Shown piece after piece: positions 1 to 9,100 of a stretch of 18,703 nt of DNA. The stretch covers positions 1 through 18,703 of the forward strand of contig VGSX01000037.1 of the NCBI GenBank assembly GCA_016874895.1, written 5' to 3'. The notes under the pieces are model-generated. The model made no database searches and had not been told where the DNA came from. It saw nothing but the letters and a program-made list of their open reading frames with translations. Every line of letters begins with the position of its first letter. The first letter of the stretch is position 1. The translations under genes and the position numbers were made by a program. The stretch comes from Deltaproteobacteria bacterium (lineage in GTDB: Bacteria > Desulfobacterota > Desulfobaccia > Desulfobaccales > Desulfobaccaceae).

Positions 1-2
1 GC

Positions 3-1067
3 CGGGAGGTGGTCAAGACCGTGCTGCTCTATGGCGCGGACAACCAGGTTGACCTCGTGGTCCTGGACGTGCTGCTGCGCAAGGCCAAAACCATCCGCAG
101 CCGCTTGGGTATCTCGGTCCCGGTGCCCGCCCAGGCCGAACAGGTGCTGGAAGCCGTGGTGGATAGCGTCCTCCTGCGCCGCCAGCCCCAAGGGGTGCAG
201 CTTGCCTTAGGATTTACCGATCCCGAAGTGAGCCGCCTCCACACCGAATGGGAGTCCTTTGCCGAGCGGGAAGGCAAAGAGCGGGCTTACTTCTCCCAAC
301 ACGGCATTCAGCCCCAGGAAGTTGCCCAAGAATTGGAAGCTACCGATCCGGTCCTGGGTGAACCACAGGCTGTCCAGCGATTCTTGGCCGATGCTGCCCA
401 ACGTTTTAACGGGAAGTTGGTTCCCGCAGAGAAAGATGGAGTTTTTAGCCTTATTCCCGGAGATTTACAGCAAAAGCTCTCCTCCTTGATGGGCGATAAA
501 TTTCCCCTGCGGGTGACCTTTGATCGGCTGAAAGACGAAACCGCGATGTACCTGGGCCGCACCCACCCCCTAATCGAAGCCTATTGCAGCGAGGTTTTAG
601 GGCAGGCCTTCGCCCCGAAGCCAAGCGACCTCTTTGCCCGGGCCGGCGCGATTTATACCAATGCCGTGCGCCACCGCACCTGCATTCTCCTTCTCCGGTG
701 CCGCTACCTGCTAAAAGAGCAGGTTGAAGAGTTTGCCGAAGAAATCATCCTCGCCGGGTTCCAGCGCCAGGATGGTAAGATCGTTTGGCTGGAGCCTCTG
801 GAGGAGGCCCCCCGCCAACTTCTGGAAGCCGCCCGTCCGGTTGCCAATATGCCCCCACCGGAACGGTCCACCCATGTCGCCTGGGCCTTGGATATGCTCA
901 AAGAAGGCGATTGGTTCGCACCCCTGGTCTCCTGGCGGGTTCGCCGGTTGCAGGAATCTCACCAACGGCTGCGCAAGCTGGTCAAAGCCCCCAAGCTCAC
1001 CATTCAACCCCACACGCCGCCGGACATCCTCGGCTGCTATGTCCTGGTTCCGGGAGGCAGGCAGTAA
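3..1067 (+). CDS. SNF2-type helicase, C-terminal part (DISARM DrmD-like), 5'-truncated by window edge
   Basis: The frame is open to the first base, so this is the 3' end of a longer gene; the GTG at 9 is an internal codon. About 354 residues are visible. The first part (YGADNQVDLVVLDVLLRKAK, then a run giving SLGISVPVP-like text) resembles the segment after the second RecA fold of SNF2-like helicases in DISARM loci. The rest is a charged, mostly helical C-terminal region ending in a WLEPLEEAP patch and a basic tail. The helicase motifs themselves lie outside the window, so the call rests on this tail and on the next gene, which is an N6-adenine methylase starting at 1067. The stop TAA shares its last A with the methylase ATG (TAATG), implying translational coupling in one operon. 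In DISARM class 1 the SNF2 helicase sits directly before the adenine methylase, as here. The family is likely, but the exact DrmD assignment is inferred. Confidence 0.65.
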   Translation, partial: REVVKTVLLYGADNQVDLVVLDVLLRKAKTIRSRLGISVPVPAQAEQVLEAVVDSVLLRRQPQGVQLALGFTDPEVSRLHTEWESFAEREGKERAYFSQHGIQPQEVAQELEATDPVLGEPQAVQRFLADAAQRFNGKLVPAEKDGVFSLIPGDLQQKLSSLMGDKFPLRVTFDRLKDETAMYLGRTHPLIEAYCSEVLGQAFAPKPSDLFARAGAIYTNAVRHRTCILLLRCRYLLKEQVEEFAEEIILAGFQRQDGKIVWLEPLEEAPRQLLEAARPVANMPPPERSTHVAWALDMLKEGDWFAPLVSWRVRRLQESHQRLRKLVKAPKLTIQPHTPPDILGCYVLVPGGRQ

Positions 1068-4000
1068 TGGCCTTCACCGCCATCACCACGGAAGGCGCCC
1101 TGTTCCCTGCGGACCTGTTGGAACGCCTCGCCGCGGGCGTAGAAACCGCCGGGCAGCGCCCGGAAGATTTTGGCCTGAAAAGCGGCCAACGCCTCAGTGA
1201 TGAGATGCAGGCGGCCTTCGCGGACATTCGCTCCCAATGGGATGCTTACCAGCGCCGCCTGAGATTCTCCAAGGAAAGCCGAACCACCCTGACCCGGGAA
1301 AGCTGGGTGGTCCCTTTGCTGGAGCGCCTGGGATTCAGCCTGGAGTATCAACGCCGGGCCGCCACTGCCGGGGCCGACACCTTTGACTTTTCCCACCGGG
1401 CCGGCCCTGACCCGGAAGCCCCGCCGGTCCACATCATTGCTGATAACCAGGAGTTGGACAAAAGGGGAGAGACCCGCCGCAGCCGCAGCCCCCACGCCCT
1501 GGTCCAGGAATACCTGAACCGCTCGGACACCCTTTGGGGTCTGGTCACCAACGGCGACAAACTGCGGTTGCTCAGAAACACTGCTCGCCTGGCCCGGCCC
1601 ACCTATGTGGAATTCGACCTCAGGGCAATGGTGGAGAGCAACCTCTACAGCGAATTCGTCTTACTCTACCGCCTCCTGCACCGCACCCGGTTTCCTTTAG
1701 GTGCGCCCGACGCCCATGAATGCTGGCTGGAGAAGTATTACCAGCAGGGCTTGGATGAAGGAGGCCGGGTCCGGGAACATCTGCGGGAAGGGGTGGAAGT
1801 GGCTATCCAGGAATTGGGGACCGCGTTTCTGGCCCACCCGGACAGCCAGGCGTTGCGTGAGGCCCTGAAATCAGGCCGGTTGCGCCCCGAAGAATATTAC
1901 CGCCAACTGCTGCGCCTGGTCTACCGGCTGCTCTTCCTGATGGTATCCGAGGAGCGCCGCCTCCTCTTCCCCCCGGAAGCCCCCCACCCGGAGCGCCAGG
2001 AGATTTACACACGCTACTACAGCATCAATCGCTTGCGGCAGCGCTGCGAACGCCGGTTTGCCGATGACCGGTTCAGCGACCTCTGGGTGGGGTTGCGCCA
2101 GACCTTCCGGTTATTGCAGAGTGAAGCCGCGGCCCGGCAATTGGGCCTGGCTCCCCTGGACGGCGAATTGTTCGGCCCCTTTGCCTGCCCCGACCTGGAA
2201 GGGGCTTCTTGCGAAAACGCCCGCCTCCTCCAGGCCTTGTATCATCTTTCCACCTTTACCGACCGCGGGGTGCGCCGCCGGGTTAATTATGCCGGGCTGG
2301 ACACGGAGGAACTGGGGTCCATCTATGAGAGCCTGCTGGATTACCATCCCCAGATCTCCCTGGCCGATCCGCCCCGCTTTGAACTGGCCTGGGGCAGCGA
2401 GCGGAAACAGACCGGCTCCTACTACACCCCGCCGGAGTTGGTGCGGGAACTCATCGAAAGCGCCCTGGCGCCGGTGATGGAAAAGCGCCTGGCCGCGGCC
2501 TCCACCCCAGAGGAAAAAGAGGCGGCTTTGCGGAGCCTGAAAATCTGTGATCCCGCCTCCGGGTCCGGCCATTTTCTCCTGGCCGCGGCCCGCCGCCTGG
2601 GACAGGAGTTGGCCCGCATCCGCACCGGCGAGGCGGAACCCGCACCGGAGGCCTACCGGGAGGCGGTGCGGGACATCATCCGGGAATGCCTCTATGCCGT
2701 GGACAAGAATCCCCTGGCCGTGGACCTGTGCAAAGTGGCTTTGTGGCTGGAGGGGCACTGCGCCGGCCTGCCCTTGAGCTTCCTGGACCACCACGTCAAG
2801 TGCGGCGACAGCCTGGTGGGGGTCATGGACCTGGCGGCGCTTGAAGACGGCATCCCGGATGACGCTTATAAGCCGGTCACCGGGGATGATAAGCAAGCCG
2901 CCGCCCAATACAAGCGGCGCAATAAGGAGGAGCGGGAGCGGCAAGCCTCTCTCTTTCAGGAACAACTGGCCCAGGCCGCCGACGGCCCCCGGGCCCTGGC
3001 CCCGGACTTTGCGGCCCTGGCAGAATTGGCCGAACTCACCCCCCGGGACGTGCAGGCCAAGTCCGAATTATATGAGGCGCTACGTCGGGGGAGCACCTGG
3101 CTCCAGTTGCAGGTGGCTTGCGACCTCTGGACCGCGGCCTTCTTCTCTCACCTGACCGGGCCATCTTCTGGGCGGACCCCGTTAGCACCCACCACGGCCA
3201 TGGTCTGGGGTTACCTGAGCCAGCCCGCCACGGCCCACGGCCAGGTGGTGGGGAAGGCGCGGGAATTGTCGGCCTTCAACCGTTTCTTTCACTGGCCCTT
3301 GGAATTTCCCGAAGTCTTCGCCGCCGGGGGCTTTGATGTGGTTCTGGGCAATCCCCCCTGGGAGCGAATTAAACTTCAAGAGAAGGAATTCTTTGTTGCA
3401 AGGGATTTGGAGATTGCGCAATGCACGAATGCTTCGATTCGAAAACGTCTTATTGCTGAATTGCCTAAAAAAAATCCTTCACTTTGGACTGATTTTCTCA
3501 CTGCAAAAAGGATAGCTGAATGTGAGAGCCATTTTCTACGAAACTCTGGCAGATTTCCCCTGAGTGCGGTCGGAGATATTAATACTTATCAGGTTTTTGC
3601 TGACCTTTCCCGCCAGCTTATTTCTAGGAAGGGACGCTCTGGGATTATTGTTCCCACCGGTATTGCCACGGATGACACCACCAAGTTCTTCTTCCAGAAA
3701 CTGATGGATACCCGCACCCTGGTGAGCCTGTTTGATTTTGAGAACCGGCAAGGTATATTTCCTGGGGTTCATCGCAGTTATAAGTTCTGCCTTCTCACTC
3801 TTTCAGGCGACGGGCGGCCCGAGGGCCGGGGAGCGGAGTTCGCCTTCTTCTTGCAGCAGGTGACGGACCTCAAGGATGACGCCCGGCGTTTTGTCCTGAG
3901 CCGGGATGATATTTCCCTTTTAAACCCTAATACACATACTTGTCCTCTCTTCCGTAATAAAAATGATGCAGAGATTACAAGAGCAATCTATAGAAGAATT

Positions 4001-5026
4001 CCAGTGTTACTTTCAGAATCCGATAAAATAAAAGAATGTCATATTATTCAAAGCACGATGTTTCATTCTATGATAGCAGCACACCTATTTACCGAAAGTA
4101 ATTATCTTGAATTTCAAGAATATCAATTACAAGGAAATATTTATAAAAAAGAAGGAAGCACATTCCTTCCATTATACGAAGGCAAAACTTTTATGCAATT
4201 TGATCATCGCTTTGCGGACATTATAATTTCTCCCTCAGCCTTAGCAAGACCAGCTCAGCCGCAATTAATTGGAATAGTTGAACATCAAGACCATAATCGT
4301 TTTCCCCAACCCAGGGCATGGGTCAACTCCCTTGAAGTTGATAATTGGTGTAATCAAAAAGATTATAATAGATTATGGTTTCCAGTATACAAAAAAATTA
4401 CAAGCTCGACGAATGAGAGAACAGTTATAGCAACAATATTGCCTAAAGTAGCTATAACTGATACTATTCATATTATCCTTTTCACTAAAGATACCCGAAT
4501 AGAAAAAGTTATGTTTCTTCTTGCATGCTTGAATTCTTTTCCATTAGATTATATAGCAAGACAAAAACTTGGTGGTAACAGTCTTAATTTTTACACTATG
4601 AACCAATTACCAATAATACCTTACAACCATGAAATGAAACTATCTGAAACTATCGGAAAAATGGTTCTAGAACTTTGCTATACATCATGGGACCTTGAGT
4701 CTTTTGCTAAAGATTTTGGTTACATTGGTCCGCCCTTCCAGTGGGACGAAGACCGGCGCTTTCTCCTCCGGTGCGAACTGGACGCTGCTTTTTTCCACCT
4801 CTACGGCCTCAGCCGTGAGGAGGCGGACTACATCCTGGACACCTTCCCCATCGTCAAACGCAAGGACGAAGCCCGATACGGCGAATACCGCACCAAGCGA
4901 GTCATCCAGGAAATCTATGACGACCTGCAACGATCCATGTCCACCGGCGAACCGTACCGCACCCGGCTTGACCCGCCCCCGGGCGACCCCCGCGCCGCCC
5001 ATGCGCCTGGCCCACGGGAAAGTTGA
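1067..5026 (+). CDS. Eco57I-type N6-adenine DNA methyltransferase (DrmMI-like), 1319 aa
   Basis: This protein probably transfers a methyl group from S-adenosylmethionine to adenine N6 in a specific DNA site, marking self DNA for the neighbouring helicases. Two diagnostic motifs are visible: the AdoMet-binding DPASGSGHF starting at residue 495, and the catalytic NPPW at 762-765. An N-terminal helical region (about 1-480) precedes the catalytic domain. Residues of about 950-1220 have the layout of an Eco57I-type target-recognition region (FDHRF, ATILPKVA, LNSFPLDYIARQKLGG, then LPIIP). The frame extends upstream to an ATG at 785, but the ATG at 1067 is preferred because it overlaps the previous stop and follows GGGAGG at 1052. 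The length is usual for methylases of DISARM-like loci. Base composition is patchy: GC falls to about 25-37% in 3361-3610 and 3916-4730, against about 60% on either side, suggesting recombination in the specificity region. No nuclease motif was recognised in it. Confidence 0.88.
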   Translation: MAFTAITTEGALFPADLLERLAAGVETAGQRPEDFGLKSGQRLSDEMQAAFADIRSQWDAYQRRLRFSKESRTTLTRESWVVPLLERLGFSLEYQRRAATAGADTFDFSHRAGPDPEAPPVHIIADNQELDKRGETRRSRSPHALVQEYLNRSDTLWGLVTNGDKLRLLRNTARLARPTYVEFDLRAMVESNLYSEFVLLYRLLHRTRFPLGAPDAHECWLEKYYQQGLDEGGRVREHLREGVEVAIQELGTAFLAHPDSQALREALKSGRLRPEEYYRQLLRLVYRLLFLMVSEERRLLFPPEAPHPERQEIYTRYYSINRLRQRCERRFADDRFSDLWVGLRQTFRLLQSEAAARQLGLAPLDGELFGPFACPDLEGASCENARLLQALYHLSTFTDRGVRRRVNYAGLDTEELGSIYESLLDYHPQISLADPPRFELAWGSERKQTGSYYTPPELVRELIESALAPVMEKRLAAASTPEEKEAALRSLKICDPASGSGHFLLAAARRLGQELARIRTGEAEPAPEAYREAVRDIIRECLYAVDKNPLAVDLCKVALWLEGHCAGLPLSFLDHHVKCGDSLVGVMDLAALEDGIPDDAYKPVTGDDKQAAAQYKRRNKEERERQASLFQEQLAQAADGPRALAPDFAALAELAELTPRDVQAKSELYEALRRGSTWLQLQVACDLWTAAFFSHLTGPSSGRTPLAPTTAMVWGYLSQPATAHGQVVGKARELSAFNRFFHWPLEFPEVFAAGGFDVVLGNPPWERIKLQEKEFFVARDLEIAQCTNASIRKRLIAELPKKNPSLWTDFLTAKRIAECESHFLRNSGRFPLSAVGDINTYQVFADLSRQLISRKGRSGIIVPTGIATDDTTKFFFQKLMDTRTLVSLFDFENRQGIFPGVHRSYKFCLLTLSGDGRPEGRGAEFAFFLQQVTDLKDDARRFVLSRDDISLLNPNTHTCPLFRNKNDAEITRAIYRRIPVLLSESDKIKECHIIQSTMFHSMIAAHLFTESNYLEFQEYQLQGNIYKKEGSTFLPLYEGKTFMQFDHRFADIIISPSALARPAQPQLIGIVEHQDHNRFPQPRAWVNSLEVDNWCNQKDYNRLWFPVYKKITSSTNERTVIATILPKVAITDTIHIILFTKDTRIEKVMFLLACLNSFPLDYIARQKLGGNSLNFYTMNQLPIIPYNHEMKLSETIGKMVLELCYTSWDLESFAKDFGYIGPPFQWDEDRRFLLRCELDAAFFHLYGLSREEADYILDTFPIVKRKDEARYGEYRTKRVIQEIYDDLQRSMSTGEPYRTRLDPPPGDPRAAHAPGPRES
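3361..3610. other. AT-rich patch just after the methylase NPPW motif
   Basis: Base composition changes abruptly at the codon after NPPW. The 60 bases from 3421 contain 22 G+C (37%) by hand count, while the surrounding gene is near 60%. The encoded residues still follow the family pattern (ERIKLQEKEFF, GDINTYQVF), so the reading frame and domain are intact. The simplest inference is gene conversion or recombination with a lower-GC homologue. GC recovers by about 3650. Confidence 0.55.
3916..4730. other. AT-rich block covering the probable target-recognition region of the methylase
   Basis: This roughly 815-base block is strikingly AT-rich; the 60 bases from 4081 contain 15 G+C (25%). The following 60 bases from 4741 contain 36 (60%). 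The frame stays open throughout and the translation fits the variable DNA-recognition part of an Eco57I-type methylase. The edges coincide with a switch back to conserved, GC-rich sequence. This is what is expected if the specificity domain was swapped by recombination; it could also reflect relaxed codon selection. Confidence 0.6.
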
Positions 5027-5071
5027 CGCGGCGAATTATTAAGCATATATATTGATTACGAGGGGCGAGCC

Positions 5072-5284
5072 ATGAAAAATTATACCGCCATTATTGAAAG
5101 ATGTCCTGAGACCGGTTTGTATGTCGGCTATGTTCCGGGGTTTCCGGGAGCGCACACCCAGGCCGCCAACCTGGACGAACTGAACGCCAACCTGCGGGAA
5201 GTGATCGAAATGCTGCTGGAAGATGGCGAACCCCGGCTGGAGGCGGAATTTATCGGCATTCAAAATATCGCCCTGGCGCACTGA
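5072..5284 (+). CDS. Solitary HicB-family antitoxin, 70 aa
   Basis: This is a small HicB-like (UPF0150) protein. It opens with MKNYTAIIERCPETGLYVGY, continues with a PGFPGAHTQ turn and ends with an acidic helix (DELNANLREVIEMLLEDGEP). This is the partial RNase-H-like fold typical of HicB, which normally binds and neutralises the mRNA-cleaving toxin HicA. A good ribosome site (GAGGGGCG) lies about 6 bases before ATG. No HicA reading frame (a short dsRNA-binding-like protein with a GSH motif) is visible on either side: the methylase ends 45 bases upstream, and another antitoxin starts 40 bases downstream. It has no C-terminal DNA-binding extension, so it is the short form. It may be an orphan left after loss of hicA, or may work without a partner. 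Confidence 0.75.
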   Translation: MKNYTAIIERCPETGLYVGYVPGFPGAHTQAANLDELNANLREVIEMLLEDGEPRLEAEFIGIQNIALAH

Positions 5285-5324
5285 GAAAAATACCGGGGGA
5301 TGTAAAGAGTTTCAGGAGGACCGC

Positions 5325-5534
5325 ATGATGGAAGCTTCCCTTGATGAAGCCAGACTCAAAGCCCTGTTGAAGGAAACCCTCCTGGAAGTACTGGAAGAGC
5401 ACCGGGAGGAATTCTCCCAACTGCTCCTGGAAATTTTTGAGGACCTGGCTCTGTCCCGGGCCATCCAGGAGGGTGAGGAGTCCCCCGAAGCCGACCGGCA
5501 AGAAATCCTCGAAATTATCGCAGGCCAGGCGTGA
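5325..5534 (+). CDS. Antitoxin of a RelE/ParE-type toxin-antitoxin pair, 69 aa
   Basis: This small acidic, helical protein is the upstream partner of the RelE/ParE-like toxin that follows. It reads as one long amphipathic helix (EARLKALLKETLLEVLEEH) followed by LALSRAIQEGEES and a DRQEILEII tail. The ALSRAIxEGE segment is common in small antitoxins paired with RelE-like toxins. The frame runs back to 5223, but that start would lie inside hicB. The ATG at 5325 is preferred because an excellent ribosome site (CAGGAGG) ends about 5 bases before it; the second ATG at 5328 is also possible. Its stop overlaps the toxin start as GTGA, so the pair is translationally coupled. No DNA-binding fold is obvious, so the exact antitoxin family is not assigned. 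Confidence 0.75.
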   Translation: MMEASLDEARLKALLKETLLEVLEEHREEFSQLLLEIFEDLALSRAIQEGEESPEADRQEILEIIAGQA

Positions 5535-5797
5535 AACTCGTCTTTAAGAAGAGCTTTGCCAAAGACCTGCGGCAGATTCAGGATAAAGCCGTGTTTGAAC
5601 GGGTGAGGGCAGTTATAAAGGAAATTGAAGGCGCTGGGGATATCCAAGAAATAACTTCTCTTAAAAAACTATCAGGTGGAAGGGCGCATTACCGCCTCCG
5701 ACTGGGAGACTATCGCCTGGGCCTGGTCATCGCAGGCGACACCGTCACGTTTGTCCGCATTCTCCACCGGAAAGACATTTATCGTTATTTCCCATAA
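5531..5797 (+). CDS. RelE/ParE-family toxin, 88 aa
   Basis: This is a small basic protein of the RelE/ParE superfamily. RelE members cut mRNA on the ribosome, while ParE members poison gyrase; the sequence alone does not decide which this is. The fold pattern is clear: MKLVFKKSFAKDLRQI (first strand and helix), a second helix, then LKKLSGGRAHYRLRLGDYRL and the closing strands ending in HRKDIYRYFP. The conserved basic and aromatic residues of the last strands are present, so it looks intact. It starts with GTG, overlapping the antitoxin stop by 4 bases, which is the normal layout of such pairs. It lies between the methylase and the large helicase of the DISARM-like locus, so the pair might stabilise that locus; this is inference. 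Confidence 0.85.
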   Translation: MKLVFKKSFAKDLRQIQDKAVFERVRAVIKEIEGAGDIQEITSLKKLSGGRAHYRLRLGDYRLGLVIAGDTVTFVRILHRKDIYRYFP

Positions 5798-5841
5798 AGT
5801 CAAAGCACGATTTTGCTCTTCGTTTTTTTAAGGGGTCAGCC

Positions 5842-6057
5842 ATGGAGGAGCAAGCAGTTTTTGGCGAGGTTTTGGAAGCCGCCGACCGGCTTAGCCTGGA
5901 AGAAAAGGAAGCCTTGATCGAGGTCTTGCAGCGCCGTCTCATAGATGAGCGCCGGGATGAACTGGCCCAAGAAAATGCCGCGGCCAGGAAGGAATTTGAG
6001 GCCGGGGAGTTCCGGGAGGCGTCTCCCGAAGAATTGCTGAAGGAGATACTGGGGTGA
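5842..6057 (+). CDS. Small antitoxin-like protein, 71 aa, partner toxin truncated
   Basis: This acidic helical protein (AADRLSLEEKEALIEVLQRR, then ERRDELAQENAAARKEFEAG and a SPEELLKEIL tail) matches the layout of short antitoxins that precede RelE/YafQ-like toxins in cyanobacteria and many proteobacteria. A ribosome site (AAGGGGT) lies about 6 bases before ATG. The final TGA overlaps a GTG that opens a toxin-like frame, the same GTGA arrangement as in the pair just upstream. That toxin frame is only 32 codons long, so this antitoxin is functionally an orphan. It may be a degenerating relic, or may still protect against a related toxin elsewhere in the genome. Family recognition is from pattern memory and needs a profile search. 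Confidence 0.7.
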   Translation: MEEQAVFGEVLEAADRLSLEEKEALIEVLQRRLIDERRDELAQENAAARKEFEAGEFREASPEELLKEILG

Positions 6058-6152
6058 GGCGGCGGTTGGTACGCTCCCCCACCTTTGTTCGCGTCGCCAG
6101 AAGTTTACTGAGTTTCCCTTCCTTCCCAATACCTCCTCAACCAGGTGATTAG
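6054..6152 (+). pseudogene. Remnant of a RelE/YafQ-like toxin (N-terminus only)
   Basis: Starting with the GTG that overlaps the preceding antitoxin stop, this frame reads MRRRLVRSPTFVRVARSLL and then loses similarity, running through a proline-rich stretch to TAG at 6150. The opening matches the usual start of RelE-like toxins paired with this antitoxin type (basic MRR-LVRS-SFVR, then a helix). Complete toxins of this type have about 85-95 residues, so about three quarters is missing. The TAG lies directly before the helicase ATG at 6153. The break, near 6110, therefore looks like a deletion or recombination junction between a toxin-antitoxin module and the helicase leader. Confidence 0.6.
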
Positions 6153-9100
6153 ATGGATATTTTCGCCCTCCGGGACCGGGTAGTGGCCGAATACCGGGAC
6201 TATTTCGAGAGCTTCATCAATATCCTGGATGACCGGCTTTTGGATTTTGTGAAAGAGCGCCTGGCCGACGGCGAGATGTGGCCCGACGCCGTGCTCCAAC
6301 TCAATCCAGCCTATGAGCCGGGGCCGACTCTAAGGGAACTGGCCGCCCAGGGAGTGGTGACCCCGGAGCCGGCCCGGTTCTTTGGGGAAAGCCTGCGTCT
6401 TTACCGTCATCAGGAAGAAGCCCTTCAGATCGCCCGGAGGGGCGAACCTTATATCGTCAGCACCGGCACCGGCTCGGGCAAAAGCCTCACCTATTTGATT
6501 CCCATTTTCGACCATATCATCAGAAACGACCCGGACCGGCACTCGGTGAGGGCCATCATTGTCTATCCCATGAACGCCCTTATCAACAGCCAGTTGGAGG
6601 CCCTGGAACGCTTTAAAAAGAACTGGCCGGAGTGTTCGGTGCGTTTCGCCCGCTACACCGGCCAGGAAAAACAGGAAGATAGAAACGCCATCCTCAGCGA
6701 TCCCCCACATATTCTCCTCACCAACTACGTGATGTTGGAATACATGCTCATCCGGCCCTACGAGCGGACCCTGGTGCGGCAGGCCACCCGGGAACTCAAG
6801 TATTTGGTGATGGATGAGCTGCATTTTTACCGGGGCCGCCAGGGCGCGGACGTGGCCATGCTCATGCGCCGGGTGCGGCAACGGGCGGGCCGCCCGGACC
6901 TCCAGTTTGTAGGGACCTCGGCCACTTTGGTCACGGAAGGGGACCGGGAGGCCCGGCGCGGCCGCATCGCGGAAGTGGGGGCGCAGCTTTTTGGCACCCC
7001 TGTCCCCAACGTGGTGGATGAAACCCTCAAAAGGGTTGCCGCAGTTCCGGCTCCCCAAAACCAGGAAGAACTTCGGGCCGCAGTCCAGCTTGCCCCACCG
7101 GAGCCGACTTTAGAAGCAGTAACCCATCACCCCCTGGCCGCCTGGGTGGAAGAAACCTTTGGCCTGCAAGTGGAGGATGGGCGGCTGGTGCGCCGCACTC
7201 CCATTGCCTTCAGCGAAGGATTGAAACTCCTGGTGGAAAAAACCGGCCTGGAGGAGTCCCTTTGTCTGGAACGCTTAAAGGCGGTCCTGGATGCAGGGAA
7301 CGCGGCGCAACTCCCATCCGGGGAACCGGTATTCGCTTTTCGGCTGCACCAATTCATGGCTTCGGGGAGCAGCGTTTACACTACCCTGGAACCGGCGGGA
7401 GACCGCTACCTGACCACCGCGGGGCATTACGTGGTCCCCCAAGAAGAAGGGCAGGAAAAGGTATTGTTCCCTCTGGCCTTCTGCCGGGAATGCGGCCAGG
7501 AGTATTACCTGGCGTCCATGGTCAGTGAAGGGGCGACAACCCGGCTGGTTCCCCGGTCACCCCTGCTCACCGTGTCGGACGAGGATATTTCCGGCACTCC
7601 GGGATTTTTCTCCCTGGAAGACGGTGAACTATGGGAAGGCCAGTTGGATGACCTCCCGGAGAATTGGCTGGAAATGCGCAAAGGCGGCGTTAGACCCAAA
7701 AGAAATTATGCTGATCATGTGCCCCAACCTTACTGGGTGACGCCGGACGGCGTTCTAACCCCCGAACTTAAAGCAGGGGCGCAGGCCGGATGGTTCCAGC
7801 CGCGCCCCTTGATGCTCTGCCTCCGATGCCGGGCGGCCTATGATCTCCGGGAGAAAAGCGACTACCGCAAGCTGTCCACCTTAAGCCAGGTGGGGCGCTC
7901 TACCGCGACCACGATCACTTCCACCGCGGCGGTAGTAGCCATGCGGCAGGATGAAGCCATCGATCCGGCTGCCCGCAAGGTGTTGAGCTTCACCGACAAC
8001 CGCCAGGATGCTTCTTTACAGGCGGGCCATCTGAATGATTTTACCCAGGTGATCTTACTCCGGGGCGCATTAGTTCGCGCCCTGGAGCAAGAGGGGGCCC
8101 TGACCCTGGACCGTTTGGGTCCGGCCATATTCCAGGCCCTGAATCCCCAGCCCGAGGATTTCATGAAGTTTCCGGTCCCCGGCGGGCCTGGGTTTAACTC
8201 CGCTAAAAAGGCCATGGTGGACCTGATTGATTACCTGGTCCTGGAAGACCTGGCCCGGGCCTGGCGGATTGCCCAACCTAACCTGGAACAATGCGGACTC
8301 CTGCGGATCAAATATGACGGGTTGACCGAACTGGCCCAGGATGAGTCCTTATGGGCTGATGTCCCGGTCATTTCCGAGGTGGATGGCGCCAAGAGGGAGG
8401 CAATCCTCCAGGCGGTGTTAGATTACTTGCGAGGGGTGCTGGCCCTTGATGCGGGCATTCTGGAAGAAGACCATACCCGCTCCCTGGTGAACCGGGCGAA
8501 CGAGTGGCTGCGGGAGCCCTGGACTTTTGACAAAAATGAGCGCTTACGCCGGGGAACTGTGGCGATCCTGCCTCAAGGTCCTCCTAACCACAGAAATGAC
8601 ACGGCCAGCATCCGCCTGGGTTTTCGCTCTGCCATTGGCCGCTATCTTCGTTCCCGGCATACCTGGGGGCGGGATGCTGACTTGAGCGGCCCAGAGGTGG
8701 AGGCTCTGATCCTCCATATCGTATCAGTATTGGGGGGGCATATCTTTTCGATCATCACCCGGAATGGCGTTGATTATGGAATACAGATTAGGGCCGGGGC
8801 CTTGCGATGGGAGCAGGGTGACGGTAAAGCGCCGGGACCGGACCCGGTGCGGGCCAAATCTCTCTACTTGAGGCGCGAGGAACATATCAAAAGGGAACCG
8901 AACCGGTTCTTCGAGGACCTCTACGCCAAAGAAGCTCAATGGCTGACCGGGATTATCGGAGGAGAACATACCGGACAAATCCAGATCGACCGGCGTATTG
9001 AACGGGAGAAGGATTTTCGTGAAGGGAAATTGCCCGCGCTGTTTTGTTCGCCTACCATGGAGTTGGGGGTAGATATTGCCGACCTCACGGTTGTCCACCT

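Noticed and set aside
785..1066. Upstream extension of the methylase frame to an ATG at 785
   Set aside because: It overlaps the well-supported SNF2 helicase tail in another frame. The ATG at 1067 shares a base with the previous stop and has a GGGAGG ribosome site.
2111..2965. 284-codon open frame on the minus strand
   Set aside because: It lies wholly opposite conserved methylase sequence in GC-rich DNA, where stop codons are rare; it has no recognisable family.
5223..5324. Longer start for the RelE/ParE antitoxin
   Set aside because: It would begin inside hicB with no ribosome site; the start at 5325 has CAGGAGG.
5804..5829. Weak hairpin (AGCA/TGCT) followed by seven T residues after the RelE-like toxin
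   Set aside because: The stem is only 4 bp and the T-run starts 5 bases after it; too weak to call a rho-independent terminator.
6330..7058. 242-codon open frame on the minus strand
   Set aside because: It lies opposite the helicase motifs (Walker A, DELH, SAT) and has no family resemblance; a GC-driven shadow.
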